DNA of 45,335 nucleotides from an uncultured Bacteroidales bacterium (lineage in GTDB: Bacteria > Bacteroidota > Bacteroidia > Bacteroidales > UBA932). Below, in pieces: positions 10,822 to 20,104 of the stretch. The stretch lies in NCBI GenBank assembly GCA_947167855.1, contig CAMVJR010000006.1:1-45335 (forward strand), written 5' to 3'. The notes below the pieces were generated by a model. That model was given only the letters and a program-made list of their open reading frames with translations. It had not been told where the DNA came from and made no database searches. The first letter of the stretch is position 1, and every line of letters begins with the position of its first letter. The translations under genes were made by a program, and so were the position numbers.

Positions 10822-12278
10822 TAGTCTAATTTAGATTCAATATTGATTTTCAAGATTTTCGGCCAGGCCTGCCACTCGGGCATCCCTTCGGCCTGGGGCT
10901 TTCCGTCCTTGGCAAAAGAGGTCCAGAGGGCACTTACGCGGTGACCCAGTTCAACGGCATCCTCTCCCCCGCCGGTAAAGGTGCGGTGACGGAGCACATT
11001 GTCAAACACAAACGGGATCTCTATGCAGTGCGTGCTGCCCAGGGCGCCGTCCAGCACCGGCGACTCCCAGGTGAACTGATAAAAGTACACGGGAGCGCAG
11101 CCGGCAGCCGTACGGTCTGCAGCCTGCTTGCGGGCCAGGGGCTTGAAGATAGGGTCTTCCTGGTCCCGGGTAAATTCGTGATAGACGGTGCCGATAATGA
11201 CGGGCACTTCCTTGGAAAGCGCCAGTCCCTCCGGAGAAGAAGGCTGGGCGGGGATATCCTCGCCGTCCACTACCGGACACTGGCCGAAGAGAAGCTGGTT
11301 CAGAATGTTCTCCGGCAGAGCTCCGTCCTGACGGGCGTCTGCCGTCACCTCCTGGATGGCCTTGTGATAGGCCGCATACAATTTCTCATAAGGAACGGAG
11401 GCCATCTCGTCAATCTTGGCGGGAGAAATACCCAGGTTGGCCACCGTGGCTGCGCCAATGCGGCGGGAATACTTGGGGCTCATTAGGTTGGTGATGGAGC
11501 CGCTCTGCACAATGGCCTTGTGGAAAAGGCCCTTGGCGGCCGGCATGGCCATAAGGGTGCTCACCTTGCCGCCACCGCCGCTCTGGCCGAAGATGGTCAC
11601 GTTGGCGGGGTCTCCACCGAAGTTGGCAATATTCTTATTGACCCATTCCAGGGCCTTGACAATATCCAGCATACCCACATTACCGGAATGGGCATATTTA
11701 GCACCATAACCGCTCAGGTCCAGGAAACCCAGGGCGTTGAGCCGGTGGTTCAGGGAAACCACCACCACACCGTGGTCGCGGGCCAGGTTGGTGCCGTCGT
11801 AGCCGGCCTGTTCCTGCGAGGAGCCCTCCCGGAAGCCGCCGCCGTGCAGCCACACCATCACGGGAAGCTTGCTGCCGGCCTTGATGCTGGAGGTCCACAC
11901 ATTCACGCGGAGGCAGTCCTCTCCGGGATAGCCGTCGTCCCAATGCATGGTAAAGGCCTGGTTGTCGTCTCTCCAACCGGCACGGTCCGGATGGGGGCTC
12001 ACGGGGCCGTATGCGCGGCTGGCCCTCACCTCTTTCCAAGGGGCGGGATCTGTGGGCGGCATAAAGCGGGCCGCCTCACCGTAAGGGATACCTTTATAAA
12101 TGTACACGCCATCGTCAATGTAACCGGCCACGGGACCGGACACGGTATTGACGGTAGAAGCCTTTGCGGAAGTTTCAAGGCCGGACGCAGGAGACAATGC
12201 CTTCCTCTGGACGGGCTGTCCACAGGAGACCATCAGAAGAGCGGCTGCCATAAGGGATAAGTTTAGTTTCAGTGTCAT
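10821..12278 (-). CDS. Carboxylesterase family (type B) protein
   Basis: Start reassigned to MTLKLNLSLMAAALLMVSCGQ (ATG at 12278, lipobox). Motifs EDCLRVNVWT, VWLHGGGF, FGQSGGGGKVS, GSTHCIEIPFVF. Stop overlaps the next gene start by 1 nt. Confidence 0.9.
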   Translation of the reverse strand: MTLKLNLSLMAAALLMVSCGQPVQRKALSPASGLETSAKASTVNTVSGPVAGYIDDGVYIYKGIPYGEAARFMPPTDPAPWKEVRASRAYGPVSPHPDRAGWRDDNQAFTMHWDDGYPGEDCLRVNVWTSSIKAGSKLPVMVWLHGGGFREGSSQEQAGYDGTNLARDHGVVVVSLNHRLNALGFLDLSGYGAKYAHSGNVGMLDIVKALEWVNKNIANFGGDPANVTIFGQSGGGGKVSTLMAMPAAKGLFHKAIVQSGSITNLMSPKYSRRIGAATVANLGISPAKIDEMASVPYEKLYAAYHKAIQEVTADARQDGALPENILNQLLFGQCPVVDGEDIPAQPSSPEGLALSKEVPVIIGTVYHEFTRDQEDPIFKPLARKQAADRTAAGCAPVYFYQFTWESPVLDGALGSTHCIEIPFVFDNVLRHRTFTGGGEDAVELGHRVSALWTSFAKDGKPQAEGMPEWQAWPKILKINIESKLD

Positions 12279-12299
12279 GGCTTGGTTGGTTTGGGTATG

Positions 12300-12307
12300 C
12301 AAAGTTG
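12300..12307 (-). promoter_or_regulatory. Candidate -7 element (CAACTTTG, one mismatch to TAnnTTTG) upstream of the carboxylesterase operon
   Basis: Minus strand, 21 nt upstream of ATG 12278. Confidence 0.4.
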
Positions 12308-12339
12308 AAAAAAAGCACGAACACAGTCTTTTTCGCATT

Positions 12340-12352
12340 TTCAATTGTTTTT
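12340..12352. promoter_or_regulatory. Candidate regulator-binding motif TTCAATTGTTTTT (copy 2), in the divergent carboxylesterase/HTCS intergenic region
   Basis: Same 13-mer as 10007-10019 with identical spacing to the minus-strand -7 box. Confidence 0.5.
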
Positions 12353-12370
12353 TCTACTGTTCAAAATGCT

Positions 12371-12378
12371 TATATTTG
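12371..12378 (+). promoter_or_regulatory. Predicted -7 element (TATATTTG) for the HTCS gene
   Basis: Exact TAnnTTTG match 5 nt before the ATG at 12384. Confidence 0.45.
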
Positions 12379-12383
12379 CCTTC

Positions 12384-15300
12384 ATGAACCGCAATTTTAT
12401 TCCCCTCATTTTGGGTCTCCTGGCGTTAAGCGCCTGTGAATATGACGGAGGAGAAATCCCCGTACCGGAAGAAGGCAGCATCCTGGTATCCAACCGCCTG
12501 TCCAACCAGCGCGTCAACTGCATCACGGAAGACGCCGGGGGGCTCATCTGGATGGGCACCCAGCGCGGCCTCAACCGCTTTGACGGCCATGAATTCGTCC
12601 AATTCTTCTGCACGGACGACACCTTGGGCCTTCCGGACAACCAAATCTATGCCCTCCACCCCACCTCCAACGGCGCCGTATGGGTAACGGCCGTGGGCGG
12701 AGCCGCCGTTTCCACCATGGAGGGAGTCTTTGTCCGCGTCCCCATCGAAGACGCCAACATCAATCTCAACCAGATTATGGAAACCCGCAGCGGCAAGCTG
12801 CTCTTCTCCAACGGCACCAACCTCCTTACCTATATAGAAAGCCAGAACGTCATCCGCCCGGCCATCCGGGGCATGAACGCCTTCGGGGCACAATCCGTTT
12901 GCCTGGATGCCCAGGACCGCCTCTGGGTTATCACCGGCGGCGGCTGGGCCCTCAACTGCTACAGCGCAGAAGACTATTCCCTCCTGAGCACTATCCGTAT
13001 CCCCTTCCAGGCATACCACATAGCAGACGGCAAAGACGGCACCATCTGGCTCTCCGGCATGGGAGACCTGGGAATTTTAAGGGCCGAAGATGCCACGTGG
13101 CAGCCCCTCCCCTCCTCCATCCAGGCCGAAAAACGCCTGATGGACGGTGACATTGACCAGCTTTACGCCCTGGATCCCGGCAACATGCTGCTGGGGACCA
13201 TCGGTCATGGGTTCTTCCTTTATCAGAAAAACTTAAACCGAGTCATCTATCAGGCCGAGGACGATTTCCCGTACGAGATGCCCAATGCAGAAATCCGCAC
13301 CCTCTTCCGCGACAGCCGGGAAAACCTCTGGATGGGAACCACGGACAAGGGCTACAGCGTATCCTACCATACCAAGAACCTGTTCAGCAGCAACAAGCCG
13401 CTGGTCAAGGAGTTTGAAGACAAGACCGTTACCGCACTGTGCCCGGACCAGGACGGCAACCTCTGGATCAGCACCCTCATGGACGGTCTCTGGCGTTACG
13501 ACCTGGAATCCCGCAAACTGGAACAGATCCCGCTGGAGCCCTATATCCAGGACAACAGCCTGGGTTACATCCGCGTAAGCCGCATCTTCTGTGACGCCGA
13601 CGGAGACCTCTGGCTGGTCTTCACGGAGAAGATGCGCGTGATCCGCTGCCGCTGGAACGGCAAGCAACTGGCCGCTTCCGACGCCTTCTTCCTGTACTCC
13701 CCCATGGCCATCACCCAGGATGACCAAGGCTACATCTGGGTTGGCAACTACAGCCAGAACCTCCTCCGCTACAACAAAAACACCCGCGAGACCAAGTACG
13801 TGAGCCTCTCGGACCAGTGGACCTACGTATCCGACCTCGTAATGAAGGAGCCCGGCCGGCTCATCGTGGGCTGCTTCAACAGCCTGCCCATAGAGGTGAA
13901 CACCTATACCCTGGAAGTCAAGGACATCCCCATCACCGAGGAAGAATACAAAGACGCCGTACGCCGTTCCGTCCTCATTCCCAACAAACTGTTCAAAGAC
14001 AGCACCGGTGACATCTGGCTGGGCACCATCACCAACGGTCTCATCAAAAACGACCACCAGACCAACCAAAAACTTCCCGTGGAGGGCCTCCCCTGCCCGG
14101 ATGTCACCTCCATCGAGGAAGACCTCCAGGGCCATATCTGGGTCTCCACCATGAACGGACTGGCCAAGTACGACCGCACCGACGGCCGCTTCCGCTTCTA
14201 TATGAAGGAAGACGGAACCGGAGGAGACCAGTACAGCGACCGCGCCTCCTGCATCCTGTCGGACGGAACCCTGGTCTTCGGCGGCACCCACGGTCTCACG
14301 TGGTTCCACCCGCTGGACGCCCCGGCCAAACGCACCGTTCCGCTGGCCTTCGAGTACCTGAGCATCCACAACCAGATGGTGCAGCCCTGCGAAGGCGGCC
14401 CCATTGACAAAATCCTGGCCGCCAAGCCGGACATCACCATCCGCAACAACCACAACGCCTTCAGCATCACGTTCTGCGCCCTCGAATACAGTGACTTTGA
14501 CCAGGTGCGCTACGCCTACAAGCTGGAAGGCTTTGACAAGGACTGGATCCGCATCAACACCCAGCACAGCGTATACTTCTCCAACCTGCCTCCGGGCAAG
14601 TACAAGTTCCGCGTGCGCATAGCCAACGCCAGCCAGAGCATTACCTCCACCGAAGATTTCCTCAACATCCACGTGCTGCCGCCGTGGTACCGCAGCGGCT
14701 GGGCCACTGTGCTCTGGAGCCTGCTGGGCCTCTTCCTGCTGTCTGTAGCCTATACCTTCGTCCGGCACATCCGCCGCGTCCGCAAGGAAGCCGCCCGCCG
14801 CATCTGGCAGGTGCGCCGGGAGAGAGAAAGGGCCGAAGAAGCCGAAAAGGCCGAAAAGGAACTCAACAAGATCCAGCAGAACTACTTTGCCAACGTGGCC
14901 CACGAGTTCCGCACCCCGCTTACGATGATTGCCGGCCCTGCCCAGCAGCTTTCGGATTCCGAGGTCATCCAGGGGCAGGACAAGAAACTCGTGGACATCA
15001 TCCACCGCAACGCCACCTGGCTGCTCTCCCTGGTGAACCAGCTGCTGGACTTCAACCGCATCGGCAACAGCAAGCTGCAGATGAAGGTAGCCAACATAGA
15101 CATTGTGCAGCCCTTGAAGGACACCGCAGACCTGTTTGGCTTCAACGCCAAAACCAAGGGCATAGAACTCAACACCTATGGCCTGGAAGAGCCCTTCCCT
15201 ATGTGGGTAGACGCCGACAAGGTGCAGAAGATCGTGATGAACCTCCTGTCCAACGCCCTCAAGTTCACCCCCGCCGGCGGCCGCGTCTCCCTCTCCTTCG

Positions 15301-16442
15301 ACGTCCTTAGCCGGGCCGACGCCCTTCGCCGCTTCCCCCTCACCCAGGCCGACCAGGACACCCAGTGGGCCTGCATCAGCGTAGCGGACAGCGGCCCCGG
15401 CATCCCGGAAGACCAGTTGGAAAAGATTTTCGAGCGCTACTATCAGTCCGAGGCCGGCAAGAAATCCTATGGCTCCGGCATCGGCCTGTATTATGCCCGC
15501 GTGCTGTGCACCCTGCACCACGGCTATATCAAGGCCTGGAACCGGCCCGAAGGCGGAGCCCTGTTCTCCATAGCCATTCCCGTGAACGAAGCCTCCTACA
15601 CGGAGGAGGAGCGCACCACCCAGGCGCCGCTGCTCCAGACCCATCAGCTGGCCCAGGACATCACGGACGAGACGGCGGAGGAAGAGGCCAACAAGAAGCA
15701 CATCGTGGTCATTGACGACGATATTGACATTGCCAACTACCTGAAGGTGATGTTGAAGCCCCACTACAAGGTAACCCTCTACTACGACGGAGACAGCGCC
15801 CTCAAGGGAATGGCCGAAGACGCCCCGGACCTCATCATCTCCGACGTGGTGATGCCCGGAATGGACGGCTACGAGGTGTGCCGCCGCATCAAGGCAGACC
15901 TCCAGCTGAGCCACGTTCCCGTGGTGCTGGTTACCGCCAAGGTAGCCGTGGAGAACCAGGTGGAAGGCCTGGACAAGGGCGCCGACGCCTATGTGACCAA
16001 GCCCTTCCAGCCCGCCTACCTGATGGCCCTCATCAAGTCCCTGCTGGAAAACCGCGAAAAACTCCACCGCCAGTTGGGCAGCGCCACTTCCACGGAAGAC
16101 ATCGCCCCCGAGGCCCTGTCCCCGCGCGACGCCGCCTTTATGAAGGAACTCTACGAACTGATGGAAAAGGAACTGGCCAACGCAGACCTCGACATTGTCC
16201 AGATTACGGAAATGATGAAGATCTCCCGTACCAAGTTCTATTATAAGGTAAAGGGACTCACCGGAGAGAACCCGTCCGTGTTCTTCAAGCGTTACAAACT
16301 CAACCGTGCCGCCGACCTCCTCAAGGAAGGCAAGCACAATATGAGTGAGATTGCCTGGATGACCGGTTTCAACACCCTCTCCCACTTCTCCACCTCCTTC
16401 AAGAAACAGTTCGGAGTCCCGCCTTCCGAGTACGTAGGATAA
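12384..16442 (+). CDS. Hybrid two-component system (HTCS) sensor/regulator
   Basis: Start reassigned to MNRNFIPLILGLLALSAC (signal/lipobox). Beta-propeller repeats (IWMGTQRGLNRFDG, LWMGTTDKGYS), Y_Y_Y domain, TM, HisKA (NVAHEFRTPLTMI), HATPase (NLLSNALKFTPAGG, GSGIGLYYAR), receiver (VVIDDDIDI, ISDVVMPGMDGYE, TKPF), AraC-type HTH. Confidence 0.96.
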   Translation: MNRNFIPLILGLLALSACEYDGGEIPVPEEGSILVSNRLSNQRVNCITEDAGGLIWMGTQRGLNRFDGHEFVQFFCTDDTLGLPDNQIYALHPTSNGAVWVTAVGGAAVSTMEGVFVRVPIEDANINLNQIMETRSGKLLFSNGTNLLTYIESQNVIRPAIRGMNAFGAQSVCLDAQDRLWVITGGGWALNCYSAEDYSLLSTIRIPFQAYHIADGKDGTIWLSGMGDLGILRAEDATWQPLPSSIQAEKRLMDGDIDQLYALDPGNMLLGTIGHGFFLYQKNLNRVIYQAEDDFPYEMPNAEIRTLFRDSRENLWMGTTDKGYSVSYHTKNLFSSNKPLVKEFEDKTVTALCPDQDGNLWISTLMDGLWRYDLESRKLEQIPLEPYIQDNSLGYIRVSRIFCDADGDLWLVFTEKMRVIRCRWNGKQLAASDAFFLYSPMAITQDDQGYIWVGNYSQNLLRYNKNTRETKYVSLSDQWTYVSDLVMKEPGRLIVGCFNSLPIEVNTYTLEVKDIPITEEEYKDAVRRSVLIPNKLFKDSTGDIWLGTITNGLIKNDHQTNQKLPVEGLPCPDVTSIEEDLQGHIWVSTMNGLAKYDRTDGRFRFYMKEDGTGGDQYSDRASCILSDGTLVFGGTHGLTWFHPLDAPAKRTVPLAFEYLSIHNQMVQPCEGGPIDKILAAKPDITIRNNHNAFSITFCALEYSDFDQVRYAYKLEGFDKDWIRINTQHSVYFSNLPPGKYKFRVRIANASQSITSTEDFLNIHVLPPWYRSGWATVLWSLLGLFLLSVAYTFVRHIRRVRKEAARRIWQVRRERERAEEAEKAEKELNKIQQNYFANVAHEFRTPLTMIAGPAQQLSDSEVIQGQDKKLVDIIHRNATWLLSLVNQLLDFNRIGNSKLQMKVANIDIVQPLKDTADLFGFNAKTKGIELNTYGLEEPFPMWVDADKVQKIVMNLLSNALKFTPAGGRVSLSFDVLSRADALRRFPLTQADQDTQWACISVADSGPGIPEDQLEKIFERYYQSEAGKKSYGSGIGLYYARVLCTLHHGYIKAWNRPEGGALFSIAIPVNEASYTEEERTTQAPLLQTHQLAQDITDETAEEEANKKHIVVIDDDIDIANYLKVMLKPHYKVTLYYDGDSALKGMAEDAPDLIISDVVMPGMDGYEVCRRIKADLQLSHVPVVLVTAKVAVENQVEGLDKGADAYVTKPFQPAYLMALIKSLLENREKLHRQLGSATSTEDIAPEALSPRDAAFMKELYELMEKELANADLDIVQITEMMKISRTKFYYKVKGLTGENPSVFFKRYKLNRAADLLKEGKHNMSEIAWMTGFNTLSHFSTSFKKQFGVPPSEYVG

Positions 16443-16453
16443 AGTTTTATTCG

Positions 16454-16461
16454 TATCTTTG
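16454..16461 (+). promoter_or_regulatory. Predicted -7 element (TATCTTTG) for the DUF1538/PII-like operon
   Basis: Exact TAnnTTTG match 7 nt before the ATG at 16469; no clear -33. Confidence 0.4.
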
Positions 16462-16468
16462 CATAGAT

Positions 16469-18004
16469 ATGGAATCTGTTTGGAAATCGCTCGGAAGCAA
16501 ACTCAAGGAGGCGCTCATCTCGGTTATGCCGGTGAGCATCCTTGTGTTTGCGCTGTCGGTCACCCCGTGGGTAAACATCTCCCAAGACGAACTCTTTGTG
16601 TTTGTGGTAGGAGCCCTGCTGCTGGTACTGGGCATCGGCCTTTTCAATCTGGGGGCCGATATGGCCATGACGCCCATGGGCCAGTACATCGGCCAGGGAC
16701 TCACCGCCTCCAAACGGCTGGGCGTTCTCCTGGGCGTGGGCTTTGTGATGGGTCTGCTGATCACCATCGCAGAACCGGACCTCTCCGTGCTGGCAGAGCA
16801 GGTGAAGGCCGTCATGGACGGAACCCTGCTCATCACCACCGTGGGAGTGGGCGTGGGCCTGCTGCTCATGCTGGGCGTTTTCAAGATTCTCTTCCACCTG
16901 GACCTCACCACGCTCCTGCTGTTCTTCTACATGGTCCTCTTCTGCCTGGCCGCCCTGCTCATAGACCGGGGCAAGGGCTCGCTGATGGCCATGTCCTTTG
17001 ACTCCGGCGGCGTCACCACCGGCCCCATCACCGTGCCTTTCATCATGGCCCTGGGCGTGGGTATCGCCCTCACCGTGGGCGGTCGCAATGCCAGTGAAAA
17101 CAGCTTCGGCCTCATTGCCCTGTGCTCGGTGGGCCCCATCCTGGCCGTGCTGGCCATCTCCCTCTTTACCAAGGGAGAACTCAACTACGTGATTCCGGAC
17201 TACTCCATGGGCAACATCCTGTCCGAAGGCACCGGAGAGGTATTCAAGGACAAAGGCATCGACGTATGCCGGTCCCTGGGTCTGGTGGTAGTTTCCTTCT
17301 TTGTCCTGCAATTCCTGGTACTCAAGCTCCCCAAATCCAAGATCGTCCAGATCCTCTTCGGCATTGGGTATACCCTCATCGGCCTGGTCCTTTTCCTGGC
17401 GGCCGTGGAGATTGCCTTCATGCCCCTGGGCTTCCAGATCGGCACCCAGCTGTCGGCCCATCATCCCGCCATCATCATTGGTTTTGCCTTTATTATCGGT
17501 AATGTGGTGGTGCTGGCCGAGCCTGCCGTGCACGTGCTCAACAGCCAGGTGCAGGAGGTCACCGGAGGAGAGGTCTCCAAGCGCCAGATGATGATAGCCC
17601 TGTCCATCGGCGTGGGCGTTTCCATCGGCCTGTCTGTCCTGCGGGTCTATCTGGGTTTCTCGGTGCTGTATTACCTGATTCCCGGCTACATCCTTTCGCT
17701 GGGCCTGTCCTTCTTTGTACCCAAGCTGTACACGGCCATTGCCTTTGACTCCGGCGGTGTAGCCAGCGGTCCCCTCACCTCCAGCTTCATCCTTCCCATG
17801 GTCATTGGCGTATGCGCCACCATGCAGGGAGAGAGCGCCGTGCTGGACTTTGCCTTTGGCGTGGTGGCCATGGTGGCCATGACACCCCTCATCACCATCC
17901 AGAGCCTGGGCTTCAAGTCCGTGGTAGCCGTGCGCAGACGCAGCTACCTGGCCATGCGCCGCATCCTGGAAGCCGGAGACGACCAAATCATCTACTTCGA
18001 CTAA
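16469..18004 (+). CDS. DUF1538 family integral membrane protein (putative transporter)
   Basis: 511 aa, many TM segments; two related halves with FDSGGVTTGP / FDSGGVASGP and AEPDLSVLAEQV / AEPAVHVLNSQV motifs. Confidence 0.85.
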   Translation: MESVWKSLGSKLKEALISVMPVSILVFALSVTPWVNISQDELFVFVVGALLLVLGIGLFNLGADMAMTPMGQYIGQGLTASKRLGVLLGVGFVMGLLITIAEPDLSVLAEQVKAVMDGTLLITTVGVGVGLLLMLGVFKILFHLDLTTLLLFFYMVLFCLAALLIDRGKGSLMAMSFDSGGVTTGPITVPFIMALGVGIALTVGGRNASENSFGLIALCSVGPILAVLAISLFTKGELNYVIPDYSMGNILSEGTGEVFKDKGIDVCRSLGLVVVSFFVLQFLVLKLPKSKIVQILFGIGYTLIGLVLFLAAVEIAFMPLGFQIGTQLSAHHPAIIIGFAFIIGNVVVLAEPAVHVLNSQVQEVTGGEVSKRQMMIALSIGVGVSIGLSVLRVYLGFSVLYYLIPGYILSLGLSFFVPKLYTAIAFDSGGVASGPLTSSFILPMVIGVCATMQGESAVLDFAFGVVAMVAMTPLITIQSLGFKSVVAVRRRSYLAMRRILEAGDDQIIYFD

Positions 18005-18007
18005 GCT

Positions 18008-18379
18008 ATGGCACAAACCAGAAATAAAGCCCCCATGAAACTGGAACTGCTGATGGCCATCGTCCACAACGAGAAGGCGGCCTACTATTCCAGCATCATC
18101 CAGTCTCACCAGGCCAACCTGCAGTTCTCCATGGCCGCCAAGGGCACCACGCACCTGGTCCTGAGCTACCTGGGCCTCACCGAGCAGCCCAAGACCCTGC
18201 TCATCAGTGTAGTCAGGGCCGATGAAGCCCCCAAGCTCATAGAACTGCTGGACGAAACCTTCAAAAAGGGAAAGAATTACAAAGGCGTTGCCTTTACCGT
18301 CAAACTCACCAGCGTAATAGGCACCCTGGTATACGGCTTTTTAGCCAACGATAAACGAACCGTCAAGGAGGAAGCATAA
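18008..18379 (+). CDS. Small PII-like (degenerate) protein
   Basis: 123 aa; begins 3 nt after the DUF1538 stop; C-terminal KGVAFTVKLTSVIG parallels GQGIAFTVPVERATAI of the downstream PII protein. Confidence 0.6.
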   Translation: MAQTRNKAPMKLELLMAIVHNEKAAYYSSIIQSHQANLQFSMAAKGTTHLVLSYLGLTEQPKTLLISVVRADEAPKLIELLDETFKKGKNYKGVAFTVKLTSVIGTLVYGFLANDKRTVKEEA

Positions 18380-18380
18380 T

Positions 18381-18701
18381 ATGGCAGAAGTAACGACATT
18401 TGAACTGGTGGTCTGCATTGTCAATGCAGGATTCTCCCAGGTGGTAGTAGAAGCCGCCCGCAAGGCCGGTGCCCGGGGTGGCACCATCATCCGTGGCCGC
18501 GGATCGGCCAATCCGGAGGCCGAAGAATTCTTTGGCGTCACCATCCAGCCCGACAAGGAGATTGTCCTCACCCTGGTGCCCACCGACATCAAGGACGAGG
18601 TGCTCAGAACCATCTACCAGGAAAGCGGCCTCTCCAAGGAGGGCCAGGGCATAGCCTTCACCGTTCCCGTAGAACGGGCCACCGCCATCCGGACCGAATA
18701 G
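18381..18701 (+). CDS. P-II family nitrogen regulator-like protein
   Basis: 106 aa; FELVVCIVNAGFSQVVVEAARKAGARGGTIIRGRGSANPE...GIAFTVPVERA, a PII-like fold signature. Confidence 0.8.
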   Translation: MAEVTTFELVVCIVNAGFSQVVVEAARKAGARGGTIIRGRGSANPEAEEFFGVTIQPDKEIVLTLVPTDIKDEVLRTIYQESGLSKEGQGIAFTVPVERATAIRTE

Positions 18702-18704
18702 AAC

Positions 18705-18736
18705 AAAAAACCCTGGCTGGAAGGCCAGGGTTTTTT
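18705..18736. terminator. Bidirectional intrinsic terminator between convergent operons
   Basis: aaaaaaccctggc-tggaag-gccagggtttttt: stem ccctggc/gccaggg flanked by A-run and T-run, between stops at 18701 (+) and 18753 (-). Confidence 0.9.
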
Positions 18737-18752
18737 ATTCAGGTGTCTCTAT

Positions 18753-20084
18753 TTAAATAAAGACATACTTGCAGACAAACAGGACCGCCAGCACCCACAT
18801 GGTGATGGAGATATCCTTGAAGCGGCCGGCCAGGGCATGGCAGGCAACGTAAGTGATCACGCCAATGAGGATACCGTCGGAGATGCTGTAGGCCAGGGGC
18901 ATCATCACAATGGTGATGAAAGCCGGGATGGCTTTGCAATAGTCGTCCCAGTGGATGCGCTTGATGGAAGGCATCATCATCACGCCCACGATGATGAGGG
19001 CGGGAGCGGTGGCAGCGCTGGGAATGGCCAGGAACAGCGGGCTGAAGAACAGGGCCAGGGCAAAGCACACGGCGGTGGAAAGGGCGGTGAGACCGGTACG
19101 GCCACCTTCACCCACGCCAGCGGCGCTCTCTACATAAGTAGTGGTGGTGGAAGTACCCAGGCAGGCACCGGCCACGGTGGCGATGGAATCGGCCAGGAAC
19201 ATCTTCTCGGCGCCGGGGACGTTGTCGCGGGGACCGTCGTCCGGGATCAGGCCGGCGCCCTGGTGCACACCGATGATGGTGCCCATGGTGTCAAACATAT
19301 CCACAAAGAGGAAGGTGAACACAATCACCAGCATGTCCAGGCTCAGGACATTGTGCCACTCAAACTGGCAGAAGATGGGAGCCACGGTGTCCGGCAGGGA
19401 AACAAAACCGTTGAACTTGGTAATGGCCTCGCCCGTTGCAGGATCTTTGATGAAAAGGCCGATGACGGTGGTGATGAGGATACCCCACAGCATACCGCCA
19501 CGCACCTTGGCCATCACCAGGGCCGCCGTAACAAACAGGCCGATCATGCCCAGCAGGGCGGTGCCTTGGGTGATCTTGCCCAGACCCACCAGGGTGGAGT
19601 CGTTGTTCACGATGATACCGGCGTTCTGCATGCCAATGAACGCGATGAACAGGCCGATACCGGCGCCGATGGCTTTCTTCAGCGTGCCGGGGATGGCGTT
19701 CAGGAGCCAGCTGCGCACCTTGGTAACGGTGAGCACGATGAAGATGAGGCCTTCCAGGAGCACGGCCGTGAGGGCAAACTGCCAGGAATAACCCATACCC
19801 AAGCAAACGGTGTACACGAAGAAGGCGTTGAGGCCCATACCGGGGGCCAGGGCAAATGGCTTCTTGGCATACAGGGCCATGACCAGGGTACCCACAATGG
19901 CAGCCAGGGCGGTTGCGGTGAACACGCTGCCGGCCGGCATGCCCGGAAGGGCGCTGAAGATATTGGGGTTCACGGCCAGGATATATGCCATGGTGAGGAA
20001 AGTGGTCATGCCCGCCAGAATCTCTGTGCGGACATTGTTCACTTTGGAATCAAACCCAAAAAGTTTTTCAAACTTAGGCGACAT
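18753..20084 (-). CDS. NCS2 family permease (AzgA/GhxP-like adenine/guanine/hypoxanthine transporter)
   Basis: 443 aa; TEILAGMTTFLTMAYILAVNP, APGMGLNAFFVYTVC, VDMFDTMGTIIGV, TSTTTTYVESAAGVGEGGRTGLTA. Confidence 0.93.
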   Translation of the reverse strand: MSPKFEKLFGFDSKVNNVRTEILAGMTTFLTMAYILAVNPNIFSALPGMPAGSVFTATALAAIVGTLVMALYAKKPFALAPGMGLNAFFVYTVCLGMGYSWQFALTAVLLEGLIFIVLTVTKVRSWLLNAIPGTLKKAIGAGIGLFIAFIGMQNAGIIVNNDSTLVGLGKITQGTALLGMIGLFVTAALVMAKVRGGMLWGILITTVIGLFIKDPATGEAITKFNGFVSLPDTVAPIFCQFEWHNVLSLDMLVIVFTFLFVDMFDTMGTIIGVHQGAGLIPDDGPRDNVPGAEKMFLADSIATVAGACLGTSTTTTYVESAAGVGEGGRTGLTALSTAVCFALALFFSPLFLAIPSAATAPALIIVGVMMMPSIKRIHWDDYCKAIPAFITIVMMPLAYSISDGILIGVITYVACHALAGRFKDISITMWVLAVLFVCKYVFI

Positions 20085-20104
20085 AGTACTATGTTTAGAT
20101 TAAA

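Noticed and set aside
12345-12383. Upstream-extended start for the HTCS ORF (track start 12345, or ATG at 12366)
   Set aside because: It would include the predicted -7 box; the ATG at 12384 gives a clean signal peptide with lipobox (ILGLLALSAC).
13233-16385. 1050-aa minus-strand ORF antisense to the HTCS gene
   Set aside because: Artefact of GC-rich codon bias opposite a clear HTCS coding sequence; Val/Gly/His-rich translation without domains.
16292-18154. 620-aa His/Gly/Gln-rich minus-strand ORF
   Set aside because: Antisense to DUF1538 and spans the HTCS 3' end; composition is that of a complement of TM-protein codons.
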